Positions 43,188-50,632 of a stretch of 50,632 bases of DNA are shown here, piece by piece. The stretch is from contig NZ_BSNY01000062.1 in assembly GCF_030160235.1 (NCBI RefSeq), positions 1 to 50,632 on the forward strand, read 5' to 3'. The translations under genes were made by a program, and so were the position numbers. Under the pieces are notes generated by a model. The model searched no databases and had not been told where the DNA came from. It saw only the letters and a program-made list of their open reading frames with translations. Every line of letters starts with the position of its first letter. Positions within the stretch are counted from its first letter, which is position 1. The DNA comes from Mesorhizobium huakuii. GTDB taxonomy: Bacteria; Pseudomonadota; Alphaproteobacteria; Rhizobiales; Rhizobiaceae.

Positions 43188-45614
43188 CTACTGGATGGTG
43201 TCGACTGCACTGGTCGACGAGCCGAACTCGCCGAGGGTGCGGAACGACAGGTTGAAGCCGATGCTCTGCGTCACTTCCCTGGTGTTCAGGTCACGCGACT
43301 GCGAGTACGTCATCAGATAGGTGAAGCAGGAATCGTTGTAGGCGAAACCGACCCCATCCTTGACCAGCAGGCTTTGCTGCAGATCGTAGGTTCCCGTCCC
43401 GAACACGCGCCAGTTTTCGGCAAGATGCGTGGACGCACCGAGCGTCACCTCATGCCGGTCGGTCGTGAAGCCGTAGAGCGGCTGGGCCTGGATGAAAGCG
43501 TATTTGGCGCTGAGCGACACCGGCAGGCCTGAGTAGGCCGCCTTCACCTCGGCGCGGCGAACCTCGAAAGTCTGTTCGTCGAAGCGGCCGCTGACGGAAG
43601 CCGCGAATCCGTTCGGGCTGCTGATGCCAAACAGGCCGACATAGTCGGACTTGGTCTCCTGAAGGCCGGAATAGGCGCCGACATTGACCAGGTCCGGCGC
43701 GGCGAAGGAGTTCTCGCCGCCAATCTGGTAGGATTGGCCGAAAATGGCATTGGTGCCCCAGCCGTTGATGTAGGAGCCGGAATAGCGGAAGCCGACATTG
43801 GCGCGCGAGCCGCCTTCGACACGATCATAACCGGAGAACTTGTCGCGTTCGAACAGGGTGGTCGCGTCGAACACCATGCTCTGGGCGTCTTCGTTCGGAA
43901 TGGCGAGGCCGCCGACATATTGTTCGTTCGGACGCAGGAACAGCTGTGCCATCGGCTCGATGACATGGCTGGAGCCGCTGGCCATGGAAAACAGCACCGG
44001 CCAACGCATTTCGAGCCCGGCTGTTGCCATGTAGCGGGCGAACGACGAACGCATATCTTCGTTGGCATTTATCAGCGGATTGGCCGCCATCTTGTTGACG
44101 GCGTCGAGCGAACCCGATGACGCGTTGACGTAGTCGACGTCGCCCTGCAACGCCAGCAGCGGTGTCAGCACCAGCCCGTCGTCGGTAACGAAAGTCCGTT
44201 TCCACTCAGTCTCGGCGGTCAGACGGCCGGATTCGCCTTCAATGCCGCGCACGCGCTGCACGGGCGTGCCGTCGTCGTAAGGGGTATTGAAAGTCTGATC
44301 GAGCTGGTTGCGGCGCAGGACGCGCGTGTTGACGTTGAGCGACAGCTGGCCGCCGGCCAGTGGCGCGTCGGGAATATAGGCGTAGTCAAGCGACGGCAAC
44401 ACCCAGGGCTGCTGGTTGCTGCGCGCGGCGATATTGCTGTTGAGGGTATTTTCCTGCACGTCGAAGTGCATGGCGCGCACATCGAAGTAATTGCGGCCAT
44501 TGAGACCCGTCAGGTAGACCGTCGACTGATGGACGCCGCCATTGTACTTGTCGATGTTGTAGGTGCTCGAGAAATTCTTGTCGGTCTGCAGCAGCACGTC
44601 CCAGCCGAAATTCCAGCGTTCGTTGATAGCGAACTGCCCTTGCGTGCCCATCATGCCGCGGAGCTTGTTGGGATCGCCCGCCGCGCCCGAATCGACGTTG
44701 CGCCCGGCGCCGTCGATGAAGGCGTCCGGAGCCCGCTGCTGAATTCCGGCGATCTTCAGACTGTAGTCACCGTTGTTGAAGCGCTGGCGCCACTCGGCTT
44801 CTCCAAGGAAGCCCTGCCTGGTATAGCCGCTTCCCGACACCGTCAGGTCATAGGTCGGTGAAAGGGCGAAATAATAGGGAACCTTGACGCTGTATCCCAG
44901 ATGGCTGTTGTAGCTGATGCCCGGGATCAGGAAGCCGCTCTTGCGCTTCACTGTCGGGTCGGCGATCTCGAAAGCCGGCAGGTAGGCGAGCGGAAAGCCG
45001 AAGAATTCGAAATTCGCATTCTCGAAGCGAACCGTCTTCTTCTCGCCATTCCAGATGATCTTCCTGGCTTTCACCCGCCAGGTCGGCGCCTTGTCGGGCT
45101 TGTCCTCGCACGGTTCGCAGGCGGTGTAGACGCCATTGTGGAAGGTGGTCAGCACGCCGCCCATGCGCTCGGCGCTCTCAGCGGCGAAATAGGCTTTGTC
45201 GATGGTTTCGACGCGCAGCGCGTTGACGAAACCATCGGCGAAATCGTCGGTGATATCGATATGCTGCGAATTGATCTTGGTGCCGTCGCTGTTGACGATT
45301 TCAACATTGCCGGTGGCAACCATCCGCTTGGTGTTGCGGTCGTATATGACCTTCTGGGCGACGAGGCGATTGCCGCCATAGTCGATCTGCACACCACCGA
45401 CTGCGGTCACCGTCTGGTTGTCGTTGTTGTAGACCAGCGTGTCGGCCGCCAGCAGCATCTGCGAGCCGGACGGAACGTTGGTCGCCATCTTGCCGACTTC
45501 CTGTGCGAACGCAGGCAACGGCACGGCGCAGGCAAGCAGGCATGCCAAAGCGCTCGCCGCATAAAGGCGCGCCAAATGGGCCTGCCTGCTGCTGGGCAAA
45601 AACGCCTCCCTCAC
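43188..45614 (-). CDS. lptD: LPS-assembly protein LptD
   Basis: An 808-residue outer-membrane LPS translocon. It has a signal peptide (about 1-38, ending PLPAFAQ), then a periplasmic LptA-like jellyroll (LLAADTLVYNNDNQTVTAVG). The C-terminal beta-barrel starts near RKSGFLIPGISYNSHLGY. Cysteines are TACEPCE near the jellyroll and one in NDSCFTYLMTY near the end, fewer than the four of E. coli but able to link domains. The GTG at 45614 overlaps the lptG stop (TAGTG) and follows AAGGAAG. Confidence 0.94.
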   Translation of the reverse strand: MREAFLPSSRQAHLARLYAASALACLLACAVPLPAFAQEVGKMATNVPSGSQMLLAADTLVYNNDNQTVTAVGGVQIDYGGNRLVAQKVIYDRNTKRMVATGNVEIVNSDGTKINSQHIDITDDFADGFVNALRVETIDKAYFAAESAERMGGVLTTFHNGVYTACEPCEDKPDKAPTWRVKARKIIWNGEKKTVRFENANFEFFGFPLAYLPAFEIADPTVKRKSGFLIPGISYNSHLGYSVKVPYYFALSPTYDLTVSGSGYTRQGFLGEAEWRQRFNNGDYSLKIAGIQQRAPDAFIDGAGRNVDSGAAGDPNKLRGMMGTQGQFAINERWNFGWDVLLQTDKNFSSTYNIDKYNGGVHQSTVYLTGLNGRNYFDVRAMHFDVQENTLNSNIAARSNQQPWVLPSLDYAYIPDAPLAGGQLSLNVNTRVLRRNQLDQTFNTPYDDGTPVQRVRGIEGESGRLTAETEWKRTFVTDDGLVLTPLLALQGDVDYVNASSGSLDAVNKMAANPLINANEDMRSSFARYMATAGLEMRWPVLFSMASGSSHVIEPMAQLFLRPNEQYVGGLAIPNEDAQSMVFDATTLFERDKFSGYDRVEGGSRANVGFRYSGSYINGWGTNAIFGQSYQIGGENSFAAPDLVNVGAYSGLQETKSDYVGLFGISSPNGFAASVSGRFDEQTFEVRRAEVKAAYSGLPVSLSAKYAFIQAQPLYGFTTDRHEVTLGASTHLAENWRVFGTGTYDLQQSLLVKDGVGFAYNDSCFTYLMTYSQSRDLNTREVTQSIGFNLSFRTLGEFGSSTSAVDTIQ

Positions 45615-46696
45615 TAGCCGTCTTCCTTGTATAGCAGGAAAGTCACCCCGAAGAACATAGCTACCACGACCGGCACCCATGCGGCTATGGCAGTCGGCAC
45701 GAATCCCGCCACGCCGAATGCCTTCACCAGCACCGAAACGACATAAAGCAGAAACCCGGCAACGACGCCACCCAGAATCATCGTTGCCGATTGTCCCATC
45801 CTCGCAAATCGCATTGAAACTGTTGCCGCAATCAGCGTCATGGCGACGAGGAGGAACGGCAACGCCACCAGCGAATCAAACTGCATGGCAAACGCATTTG
45901 CCTTGAGGCCGAAGGAACGGGCAACCTCGATTTTTCCAGGCAGGTCGTAGAACGGAATGGTCTCCGGGCGCGCCAGCCGCTCCTGCACGAATTCCGGCTT
46001 CAGGTTGGTCGGCACACGATCGCTTGCAGCGGGCTGTATGATGCCGTTCCTGAAGGTCTTCACATCCTGCAATTCCCAATAACCGTCCCGCAGGTAAGCG
46101 CGCGCGGCGTCCTTGCGCTCGACGATGTTGCCTTGCTGGTCGAGCACGAAAAAGACGGCGTCCGACATCTCCAGGCCTTGGTTGAGGATGGCCCGCGCGC
46201 CGATGATGGTGTCACCGGCGCTGGTTTTCTGGCGAATCCAGGGGGCGGCGTCGGCCGAAACCGTATTTGATTTGCCGGAGCGCAACTGGGTTTCGATCTG
46301 TTCGGACAAGGAGAAGGCATGCGCGGCGAGCGGGTTGATGAGCCCGACCGACACGAGGCCGAACAGCAACGCTCCGATGCAGCATGGCAAAAGGAATTGC
46401 CAGGCGGAAACGCCGGCGGACCGCGCGATGACCAGCTCGTAGCGGCGGTTGAGCGAAACCAGTGTCGCCATCGCCGAGAACAGGCCGACAAACGGCACGG
46501 TCTGCAGCATGATCATCGGCATGCGAAGGCCTGAAATGGCCACCGCCGTTCCGTAGGTGAAGCCGGGCAGGCCGGTGGTGCGGCCGGACAGCTCGGTGAA
46601 ATCGATCAGGAACACCAGCGCCAGCAGGCCCAGGAAGAACCAGATCGTGATCGTCACGTAGCGGAAGAAGAAATAGCGGCCCAGCGTCCAGCCCAT
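45614..46696 (-). CDS. lptG: LPS export permease LptG
   Basis: A 360-residue YjgP/YjgQ family permease of the LptB2FG transporter. Three N-terminal helices, a periplasmic jellyroll and three C-terminal helices are visible. It starts MGWTLGRYFFFRYVTITIWF. The GTG of lptD and its own ATG overlap the neighbours by one base each (TGATG with lptF). Confidence 0.94.
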   Translation of the reverse strand: MGWTLGRYFFFRYVTITIWFFLGLLALVFLIDFTELSGRTTGLPGFTYGTAVAISGLRMPMIMLQTVPFVGLFSAMATLVSLNRRYELVIARSAGVSAWQFLLPCCIGALLFGLVSVGLINPLAAHAFSLSEQIETQLRSGKSNTVSADAAPWIRQKTSAGDTIIGARAILNQGLEMSDAVFFVLDQQGNIVERKDAARAYLRDGYWELQDVKTFRNGIIQPAASDRVPTNLKPEFVQERLARPETIPFYDLPGKIEVARSFGLKANAFAMQFDSLVALPFLLVAMTLIAATVSMRFARMGQSATMILGGVVAGFLLYVVSVLVKAFGVAGFVPTAIAAWVPVVVAMFFGVTFLLYKEDG

Positions 46697-47898
46697 CAGC
46701 CGATCCCCTGACCTGAAGTGCCGCGCCTGGACCAGCGCAGTTTGAGGGCGTTCCAGCCGTCACCGAAGCGGCTGGCCAGATTTGTCATCCAGTCCGCCCA
46801 GGCCACCGGCAGTTCCATGGTCCGGTTGGAGACGATGAACCAGATCGCCACCACGGAAGCCACTATGGGCACGCCGTACACCATGTAGGCATATTGCGGC
46901 ACTTCATCGGCCTTGCTTGCGGCAAAAAAACCCAGCCAGCGCACGAAGAGGGATATGGTGATGGCCGTGATCAAAGGATTGACGCGCGCCTCGCGATGCG
47001 AGCGCGCGTCCCCGGCGACCGCGAGCGCGATCAGCGCGAACACCATGGAGTACAGCCATTCCGAAAATCGTTGGTCGACCTCGGCCCGGTATTGCTGGGG
47101 GTTTTGCTGATAAAGCTTGTCGTTGACGTTGGGATTGAGCAGGTACTGGGTGGTCTGGTCCTTCGGCAGCAGCGTCACTTCGGAGGCCGCCGCCATGAAG
47201 GCCGACATGTCGAACGCATAGGAGGTAAACCGGATGACGCTGAGGTCGCCGGTCAGCGTTTTGCGGTGGATGACGCCGTCATTCATCATCAGCACCTTTT
47301 CGCCGCCGCGTTCGACGACGCTGCCGGTCTTGGCATAATAGACGAGATTGACGCCTTCCTCGCGCGAATCGGCGACGAAGATACCGCCCAGCCGATTGTC
47401 TGGGAGCCGCTCGCCAATCTGCAGGAACAGCCCATCCTCGATCTTGCGGAATGTGCCCTCCTGGATGATCAGCGACAACAGATCGGCGCGCGATTGCGCT
47501 ACCAAGGCGCGGTTCTTCTGCCGTGCGTAGGGGTCGATGCCATTGTCGACGGCAAAGGAAAAAACGCTCGCCGCAACGGCCAGAAGCATGATTGGCCGCA
47601 CGATCGTCCAGCGCGAAGCGCCGGCGGCGTTGACGACGGCGAGTTCGGAATCCGAATTCATGACACTGAGTGTCTGGGCGACCGCCACCACCAGCGCGAA
47701 AGGCACGACGATCGGAATGATCGACGGAAGAATGAGCGCGGCCACCTCGAAGAAGGTCAGCGACGACTGGCCGCTGTCGGTGACCAGATCGATCTTGGCC
47801 AGAACCTGCGTGGTCCACACGATGGCCAGCGTCCAGACCAGCGCTGCCAGAAAGACCACGAAAGCGCGGCGCATGATGTAGCGTTCAACGACCTTCAT
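46696..47898 (-). CDS. lptF: LPS export permease LptF
   Basis: A 400-residue permease of the same family, starting MKVVERYIMRRAFVVFLAAL. It has six helices, three on each side of a periplasmic beta domain. With LptG it extracts LPS from the inner membrane. It is the first gene of the minus-strand operon and diverges from pepA, an arrangement also found in enterics. Confidence 0.94.
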   Translation of the reverse strand: MKVVERYIMRRAFVVFLAALVWTLAIVWTTQVLAKIDLVTDSGQSSLTFFEVAALILPSIIPIVVPFALVVAVAQTLSVMNSDSELAVVNAAGASRWTIVRPIMLLAVAASVFSFAVDNGIDPYARQKNRALVAQSRADLLSLIIQEGTFRKIEDGLFLQIGERLPDNRLGGIFVADSREEGVNLVYYAKTGSVVERGGEKVLMMNDGVIHRKTLTGDLSVIRFTSYAFDMSAFMAAASEVTLLPKDQTTQYLLNPNVNDKLYQQNPQQYRAEVDQRFSEWLYSMVFALIALAVAGDARSHREARVNPLITAITISLFVRWLGFFAASKADEVPQYAYMVYGVPIVASVVAIWFIVSNRTMELPVAWADWMTNLASRFGDGWNALKLRWSRRGTSGQGIG

Positions 47899-48253
47899 GA
47901 AGGCTTTACTCGATTTTCTCGAACGGCATCACGCCACCACGACAAGGGTAGCTGTCCCGCGACGCCTGCACAACTGGCTCCGATGGGCTCGATCAGGCAG
48001 GCGATCCGGTTCCCGTCCCACGTCGCGTGCCGCATAGGATCGGAGTGTCGGAGGGAATGGATAAGAAAGGGCGAACATCGATGGTTAACAACAGGTTGCG
48101 GCATGAAGCGGGGCCGTGCCGCGACGAATCGCCATCGATTCCAACTGTCATATGGGTAGCCATTTTGGCAAAGTCTTGCCAAATGCCGGAAAACGACCAA
48201 ATGTCGCGGATCGCTTCAAACGCTTCGCGCGCCATCCCCGAAAGCAGGACATG
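47899..48253. other. Divergent lptF-pepA promoter region
   Basis: 355 bases with promoters for the lpt operon (minus) and pepA-holC (plus). The only strong element seen is the TTTGGCAA/TTGCCAAA dyad at 48164-48183. The in-frame extension of pepA to 48116 is rejected because the ATG at 48254 has the SD. Confidence 0.5.
48164..48183. promoter_or_regulatory. Perfect 8+4+8 inverted repeat upstream of pepA
   Basis: TTTGGCAA-AGTC-TTGCCAAA lies about 70 bases before the pepA start, in the gap shared with lptF. It is long enough to be a dimeric repressor or activator site. The binding protein is unknown. Confidence 0.5.
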
Positions 48254-49765
48254 ATGAACCCGAGACCATCGATCGCCTTTGCAAAATTCGCCGCGCCTCA
48301 GACGGCGGCGAACAGGAAGGGCACGGTCTTCGTGCTGTCGGCGGATGACGGCGGCCTGAGCGATGCGGCCAGGGCTTACGATCCCGGCAAGACGCTGGAA
48401 CGGGCCTTCCCGGTTGCCGAATTTACCGGCAAGTTCGCCGGCGTCGTCGAGATTCTGGCGCCGGAAGGAGCGTCGCTCGACAGGTTGGTCGCCATCGGCG
48501 CGGGCAAGGCGACAGGGCTCGATGAATATGCCTGGCTGAAACTTGGTGGCACCATTGCGGCATCGCTGCGCAAGGCAACCGACGTCGCCGTGGTGCTCGA
48601 CCTGATCGGCGCTTCGATTGATGGCAAGGACGCCGCCAACCTTGCGGCGGGCATTCTCCTGCGCAGCTATTCCTTCGACAAATACAAGACCAGCAAGGAC
48701 AAGGATGACGCAAAGGCCGATCCGAAGAAGCCAGCCAAGATAAGCATCCACACAACCGACCCGGCAGGCGCCAAGAAGGCCTTCGCCGATGCCGAGGCGG
48801 TGATCGACGGCGTGCTTCTTGCGCGCGACCTTGTCAACGAACCGGCGAATATACTGGGACCGGTCGAGTTCGCGGCCCGCGCCAAGGAACTCGAGACGCT
48901 CGGCGTCAAGGTCGAGATCCTGGCCGAGAAGGAGATGAAGAAGCTCGGCATGGGCTCGCTGCTCGGCGTCGCGCAAGGCTCGCCCCGCGGCGCGCGCATG
49001 GCCGTTATGCAGTGGAACGGCGGCAAACCCAAGGAGAGCCCGATCGCTTTCGTCGGCAAGGGCGTCACCTTCGACACCGGCGGCAATTCGATGAAGCCGG
49101 CTTCGGGCATGGAGGACATGAAGGGCGACATGGGCGGCGCTGCCGCCGTGACCGGCCTCATGCATGCGCTGGCCGCGCGCAAGGCAAAGGCCAATGTCGT
49201 CGGCATTATCGGCCTGGTCGAGAACGCCGTCGATGGCCATGCCCAGCGTCCCGGAGACATCGTCACCTCGATGTCGGGCCAGACCATCGAGGTGCTCAAC
49301 ACAGACGCCGAGGGGCGTCTCGTGCTGGCCGACGCGCTGTGGTACTGCAACGACCGCTTCCAGCCGAAATTCATGGTCAATCTGGCGACGCTGACTGGCG
49401 CCATCATGGTCGCCCTCGGCCTGCACTATGCAGGCCTGTTCTCCAACAATGACGAATTGGCGGAGCGGCTTGCGGCGGCGGGGCAGGCGACGCAGGAGCG
49501 GCTGTGGCGCATGCCGCTCGGCGCCGAATATGACAAGCTGATCGATTCCAAGAACGCCGACATGAAGAACATTGGCGGCCGCTATGGCGGCGCCATCATC
49601 GCCGCGCAATTCCTGCAACGTTTCGTCAAGGACACGCCCTGGGCGCATCTCGATATCGCCGGCACCGCGATGGGCTCGCCGTCGAACGAGATCAACCAGT
49701 CCTGGGGTTCAGGCTTTGGCGTGCGACTGCTCGACCGGCTGGTGCGTGATCACTACGAAAGCTGA
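48254..49765 (+). CDS. pepA: Leucyl aminopeptidase (M17)
   Basis: A 503-residue M17 aminopeptidase. The N-terminal domain has macro-like sequence ([19 protein letters not shown]). The catalytic half shows two-metal ligands in [29 protein letters not shown] and the signature [14 protein letters not shown]. It removes N-terminal residues in the cytosol, and in enterics it doubles as a DNA-binding regulator. ATG 48254 is preferred to 48251 because AGGA spacing is better. It is paired with holC, as in many proteobacteria. Confidence 0.95.
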   Translation: MNPRPSIAFAKFAAPQTAANRKGTVFVLSADDGGLSDAARAYDPGKTLERAFPVAEFTGKFAGVVEILAPEGASLDRLVAIGAGKATGLDEYAWLKLGGTIAASLRKATDVAVVLDLIGASIDGKDAANLAAGILLRSYSFDKYKTSKDKDDAKADPKKPAKISIHTTDPAGAKKAFADAEAVIDGVLLARDLVNEPANILGPVEFAARAKELETLGVKVEILAEKEMKKLGMGSLLGVAQGSPRGARMAVMQWNGGKPKESPIAFVGKGVTFDTGGNSMKPASGMEDMKGDMGGAAAVTGLMHALAARKAKANVVGIIGLVENAVDGHAQRPGDIVTSMSGQTIEVLNTDAEGRLVLADALWYCNDRFQPKFMVNLATLTGAIMVALGLHYAGLFSNNDELAERLAAAGQATQERLWRMPLGAEYDKLIDSKNADMKNIGGRYGGAIIAAQFLQRFVKDTPWAHLDIAGTAMGSPSNEINQSWGSGFGVRLLDRLVRDHYES

Positions 49766-49774
49766 CCTCGACCC

Positions 49775-50224
49775 ATGGCCGACGTGCTGTTCTACCATCT
49801 GACCGAATCGACCCTGGAGGAGGCGCTGCCGGGACTGCTCGAGCGCAGCGTCGATCGTGGCTGGCGCGCCGTGGTGCAGATCGGCACGGAGGAACGGCGC
49901 GATGCGCTCGACCAGCACCTGTGGACCTTCCGCGACGATTCTTTCCTGGCGCACGCGACCGATCGCGAGGCTTATCCCGACGAGCAGCCTATCCTTTTAA
50001 CCACCGGCGACGGCAATCCCAACGAAGCCAAGATAAGGTTCCTGGTCGACGGCGCGGTACCATCCGACCTTGCCGGCTACGAGCGTGCCGTGTTCCTGTT
50101 CGATGGCCATGACGCCGCCCAGGTCGAGGCGGCGAGGGGGCATTGGAAGACGATGAAGGACGCGGGCCATGCCGTGACCTACTGGCAGCAGACATCGGAC
50201 CGCCGCTGGGAGCGCAAGGCTTGA
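49775..50224 (+). CDS. holC: DNA polymerase III subunit chi
   Basis: A 149-residue chi subunit. It starts MADVLFYHLTESTLEEALPG and includes GWRAVVQIGTEERRDALD and the conserved DQPILL-like DEQPILLTTGDGNPNEA. It links the clamp-loader complex to SSB. It starts 9 bases after the pepA stop, the classic pepA-holC arrangement. Confidence 0.93.
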   Translation: MADVLFYHLTESTLEEALPGLLERSVDRGWRAVVQIGTEERRDALDQHLWTFRDDSFLAHATDREAYPDEQPILLTTGDGNPNEAKIRFLVDGAVPSDLAGYERAVFLFDGHDAAQVEAARGHWKTMKDAGHAVTYWQQTSDRRWERKA

Positions 50225-50284
50225 TGCCATGCACGCAACAAAGGCCCAGGCGCGCCGCACAAACCCTCATCGATGCGACGCGCT

Positions 50285-50515
50285 TCAGCCCGCGACTTGC
50301 CGCGGACGACAAGGCTGCTCTCGTGCCTTGATCCGTTTGTGTTTCCAGCTGACGTAGTCGCCGTGTTTCAATTTCATGAACTCGTCCGCCAGGTTGCGAT
50401 GCGAACTCCTGAAGACGTACCAGTCGCCATCCGGCAATTTGCGCTGGTAGAGCACCTTGCTTTGAGCAGTTCGACGGAACAGAGAGCGCCGTCCATTGCG
50501 CGATCGCGTCTGCAC
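50285..50515 (-). CDS. Small hypothetical protein
   Basis: A 76-residue frame with GTG start. The core KVLYQRKLPDGDWYVFRSSH followed by RNLADEFMKLKHGDYVSWKH reads like a real folded protein rather than a shadow. However, the first 18 residues and the last 12 are Arg/Ser-rich, and the start is uncertain. No family is recognised. It is convergent with holC, 60 bases away. Confidence 0.4.
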   Translation of the reverse strand: MQTRSRNGRRSLFRRTAQSKVLYQRKLPDGDWYVFRSSHRNLADEFMKLKHGDYVSWKHKRIKAREQPCRPRQVAG

Positions 50516-50632
50516 GCAACGGCACCTCGGCTCAACCGGTCGTAAATGCCTGAGCCAGGGGATGGTTCGCGCCCGAGCTATGGCGGAAAATGGGTGATGA
50601 CGGTTTGAGAAGGGCGGCGTATCGAGGCGGGT

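Noticed and set aside
1-50632. tRNA, rRNA, CRISPR array, insertion sequence, prophage or integrase
   Set aside because: None could be recognised on either strand; no regularly spaced repeats or transposase-like frames were found.

Overview
The window looks like a chromosomal segment of a rhizobial alphaproteobacterium, most likely Mesorhizobium or a close relative in the Phyllobacteriaceae. This rests on high GC, long GC-driven antisense frames, rhizobial protein flavour, and gene order: rpsF-rpsR-rplI, dnaB-radA-cvpA-purF, fabD-fabG-acpP-fabF-mltG-yicC-gmk, and lptF-lptG-lptD-surA-pdxA-rsmA divergent from pepA-holC. The genus is inferred from recall, not from a search. No tRNA, rRNA, CRISPR array, insertion sequence or integrase was seen.

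Layout. 1-5850 is accessory: the end of a LysM protein, a flavodoxin-fold quinone reductase divergent from its LysR regulator, a Cys-rich ArsR regulator followed by an Atm1-type ABC exporter, an ABM-domain monooxygenase behind a SoxR-box-like palindrome, and an SMP-30 hydrolase. 6166-9936 is phospholipid metabolism (psd, pssA, and an acyltransferase/acyl-ACP synthetase fusion). 10041-15738 is accessory again: a tautomerase with a divergent LysR gene, a candidate minus-strand small RNA with tandem terminators, two EamA exporters, a secreted orphan, an OsmC protein, and a secreted lectin-like protein whose ribosome binding site can be sequestered by an upstream complementary segment.

15863-21896 (minus strand) is the conserved dnaB, radA, cvpA, purF, SDR run. 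22116-27242 holds an ECF42-type sigma factor with its DGPF and DUF1428 partners, an Rsm22-like protein, ynfA and cfa. This segment separates dnaB from rplI, which are neighbours in many relatives. 27418-28967 is the rpsF-rpsR-rplI ribosomal operon. A TadG-like VWA protein and an LtaS-like membrane sulfatase lie between it and fabD.

33333-39906 (plus strand) is fatty-acid synthesis (fabD, fabG, acpP, fabF), then mltG, yicC and gmk. 40270-47898 (minus strand) is the outer-membrane biogenesis cluster lptF-lptG-lptD-surA-pdxA-rsmA, each gene overlapping or nearly touching the next. pepA-holC diverges from it, as in many proteobacteria. Much of the window serves envelope construction: fatty acids, phospholipids, cyclopropanation, LPS export and peptidoglycan processing.

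I did not find a clearly new multi-gene system. The best second-look items are the candidate small RNA at 11511-11620, the SD-sequestering leader at 15745-15788, the SoxR-like operator at 4572-4587, the terminator hairpin abutting the ynfA start codon, and the breaks in the dnaB-rplI and rpsF-fabD neighbourhoods.
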